The position numbers were made by a program, and so were the translations under genes. This document shows positions 63,393 through 64,000 of a stretch of DNA of 64,000 bases, in pieces (position 1 is the first letter of the stretch; each line of letters begins with the position of its first letter). The notes beneath the pieces were generated by a model, which did no database searches, was not told where the DNA came from, and saw nothing but the letters and a program-made list of their open reading frames with translations. The stretch is from Asticcacaulis benevestitus DSM 16100 = ATCC BAA-896 (GTDB taxonomy: Bacteria; Pseudomonadota; Alphaproteobacteria; Caulobacterales; Caulobacteraceae). The stretch is from the NCBI RefSeq assembly GCF_000376105.1, contig NZ_AQWM01000002.1:124001-188000 (forward strand). The letters run 5' to 3'.

Positions 63393-63544
63393 GCGCTAAA
63401 TAGAATGCTTGTCGCGCATTTCAGCAAGAATGCGTCGAAATCAAACTCTGTCGAGGGACCGCTCTCCTCCCCGGCAATAAATGCGGCGCGCAGGGCTTCA
63501 AGTTTCGCTAACTGAACCTCGTCCAGTTGATCGTCTTCTGCCAT
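63389..63544 (-). CDS. ParD-like antitoxin remnant, 51 residues
   Basis: This short frame reads MAEDDQLDEVQLAKLEALRA, then AFIAGEESGPSTEFDFDAFL. The LxALRAAxIxGEESGpxxxFDFDAF stretch is the C-terminal toxin-binding half of ParD/CopG-type antitoxins. The N-terminal ribbon-helix-helix DNA-binding half is absent, and the last residues LLKCATSILFSA are atypical. No ParE toxin gene lies beside it. It may be an orphan fragment from a lost toxin-antitoxin pair or a short protein that still neutralises a toxin elsewhere. Confidence 0.5.
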   Translation of the reverse strand: MAEDDQLDEVQLAKLEALRAAFIAGEESGPSTEFDFDAFLLKCATSILFSA

Positions 63545-63583
63545 GGTCGTTCTCAGGTTCATGGAATTGAGAAGAAGAAAATA

Positions 63584-64000
63584 TCACAGAAAACTATAGG
63601 GGTCGATATCGACGACCAGCCGGATGGCGTTGGGGCGTTTGATCGCCGCCAGCCAGTGGTTCACAAAGGCCTGCAAATCGCGGTTACGGTCAGCCCGCAC
63701 AAGGAAACGCTTGCGCCATTGCCCGCGCACCAGGGCCAGCGGCGCGTCCGCCGGGCCGTAAACATCGACCCCTTCGGTATTGGGAATAAACAGCGCCAGT
63801 TCACGCGAAAAGCGATTGAGCAGGTTCTGATCCTTGGCAGAGAGGATCAGCGCCGCCAGCCGCCCGAACGGCGGGAACTTCGCGATCTCGCGCGACATCG
63901 ACTCATAGGCATAGAAAGCATCGCGGTCTTGATGCGCTAAGGCCTGCATCACCGGATGTTCCGGCGTATAGGTTTGCAGGACCGCCTTGCCCGGCTTGAG
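63584..64000 (-). CDS. priA: Primosomal protein N' PriA, C-terminal part (partial)
   Basis: The frame enters from the right edge and encodes the last 138 residues of PriA helicase, which restarts stalled replication forks: GKAVLQTYTPEHPVMQALAHQD, then EIAKFPPFGRLAALILSAKD, VYGPADAPLALVRGQWRKRFLVRADRNRDL and VDIDPYSFL at the end. The conserved helicase and cysteine motifs lie outside the window. Confidence 0.93.
   Translation of the reverse strand, partial: LKPGKAVLQTYTPEHPVMQALAHQDRDAFYAYESMSREIAKFPPFGRLAALILSAKDQNLLNRFSRELALFIPNTEGVDVYGPADAPLALVRGQWRKRFLVRADRNRDLQAFVNHWLAAIKRPNAIRLVVDIDPYSFL

Overview
The window looks like chromosomal DNA of a GC-rich alphaproteobacterium, most likely in Caulobacterales (an Asticcacaulis- or Caulobacter-like organism; this is inferred). 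The basis is the atpHAGDC cluster with a short epsilon subunit, rplU-rpmA-obgE-nadD-rsfS-rlmH, a complete pseudaminic acid pathway of the kind used for flagellin glycosylation in Caulobacter, a CtrA-type TTAA-N7-TTAA site before pseB, and dispersed palindromic repeats typical of the group. I saw no rRNA, tRNA, CRISPR array, prophage or intact insertion sequence.

Layout. 1-5.2 kb: nitrogen assimilation (gltD-gltB and amtB, with a strongly structured intergenic segment before gltD). 5.5-13.6 kb: a sugar aminotransferase, a small protein behind a structured leader, an aldehyde dehydrogenase, a secreted HExxH protein, a CHASE4-like/GGDEF/EAL protein and msrB. 13.7-31.5 kb: the most interesting region. 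All six enzymes for CMP-pseudaminic acid are present (PseB, C, H, G, I, F). Between pseG and pseF lies a tightly overlapping acyl-building set: two ketosynthase III-like enzymes, two acyl carrier proteins, an AMP-forming ligase, two SDR reductases, an alpha/beta hydrolase, two tandem Rieske oxygenases and a PhyH-type dioxygenase. I infer that it makes an unusual, probably hydroxylated acyl group that decorates pseudaminic acid or another surface sugar. 31.5-44.6 kb: a WecG/TagA glycosyltransferase, an OmpA lipoprotein, envelope and membrane proteins, an M2 peptidase, mtgA and a CobW-type metal GTPase. 45-55.6 kb: ribosome, GTPase and cell-envelope housekeeping genes. 55.7-60.5 kb: the F1 ATP synthase operon. 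60.8-64 kb: TerC, a serine hydrolase, a small protein probably starting at CTG, a ParD-like antitoxin remnant and the C-terminus of PriA.

Three families of short palindromic repeats recur. Two copies of one family exactly fill the gaps between convergent genes. One copy of another separates pseC from pseB. Two fragments of an acyltransferase-3 gene flank a pirin gene, and two small membrane genes look frameshifted at homopolymers.
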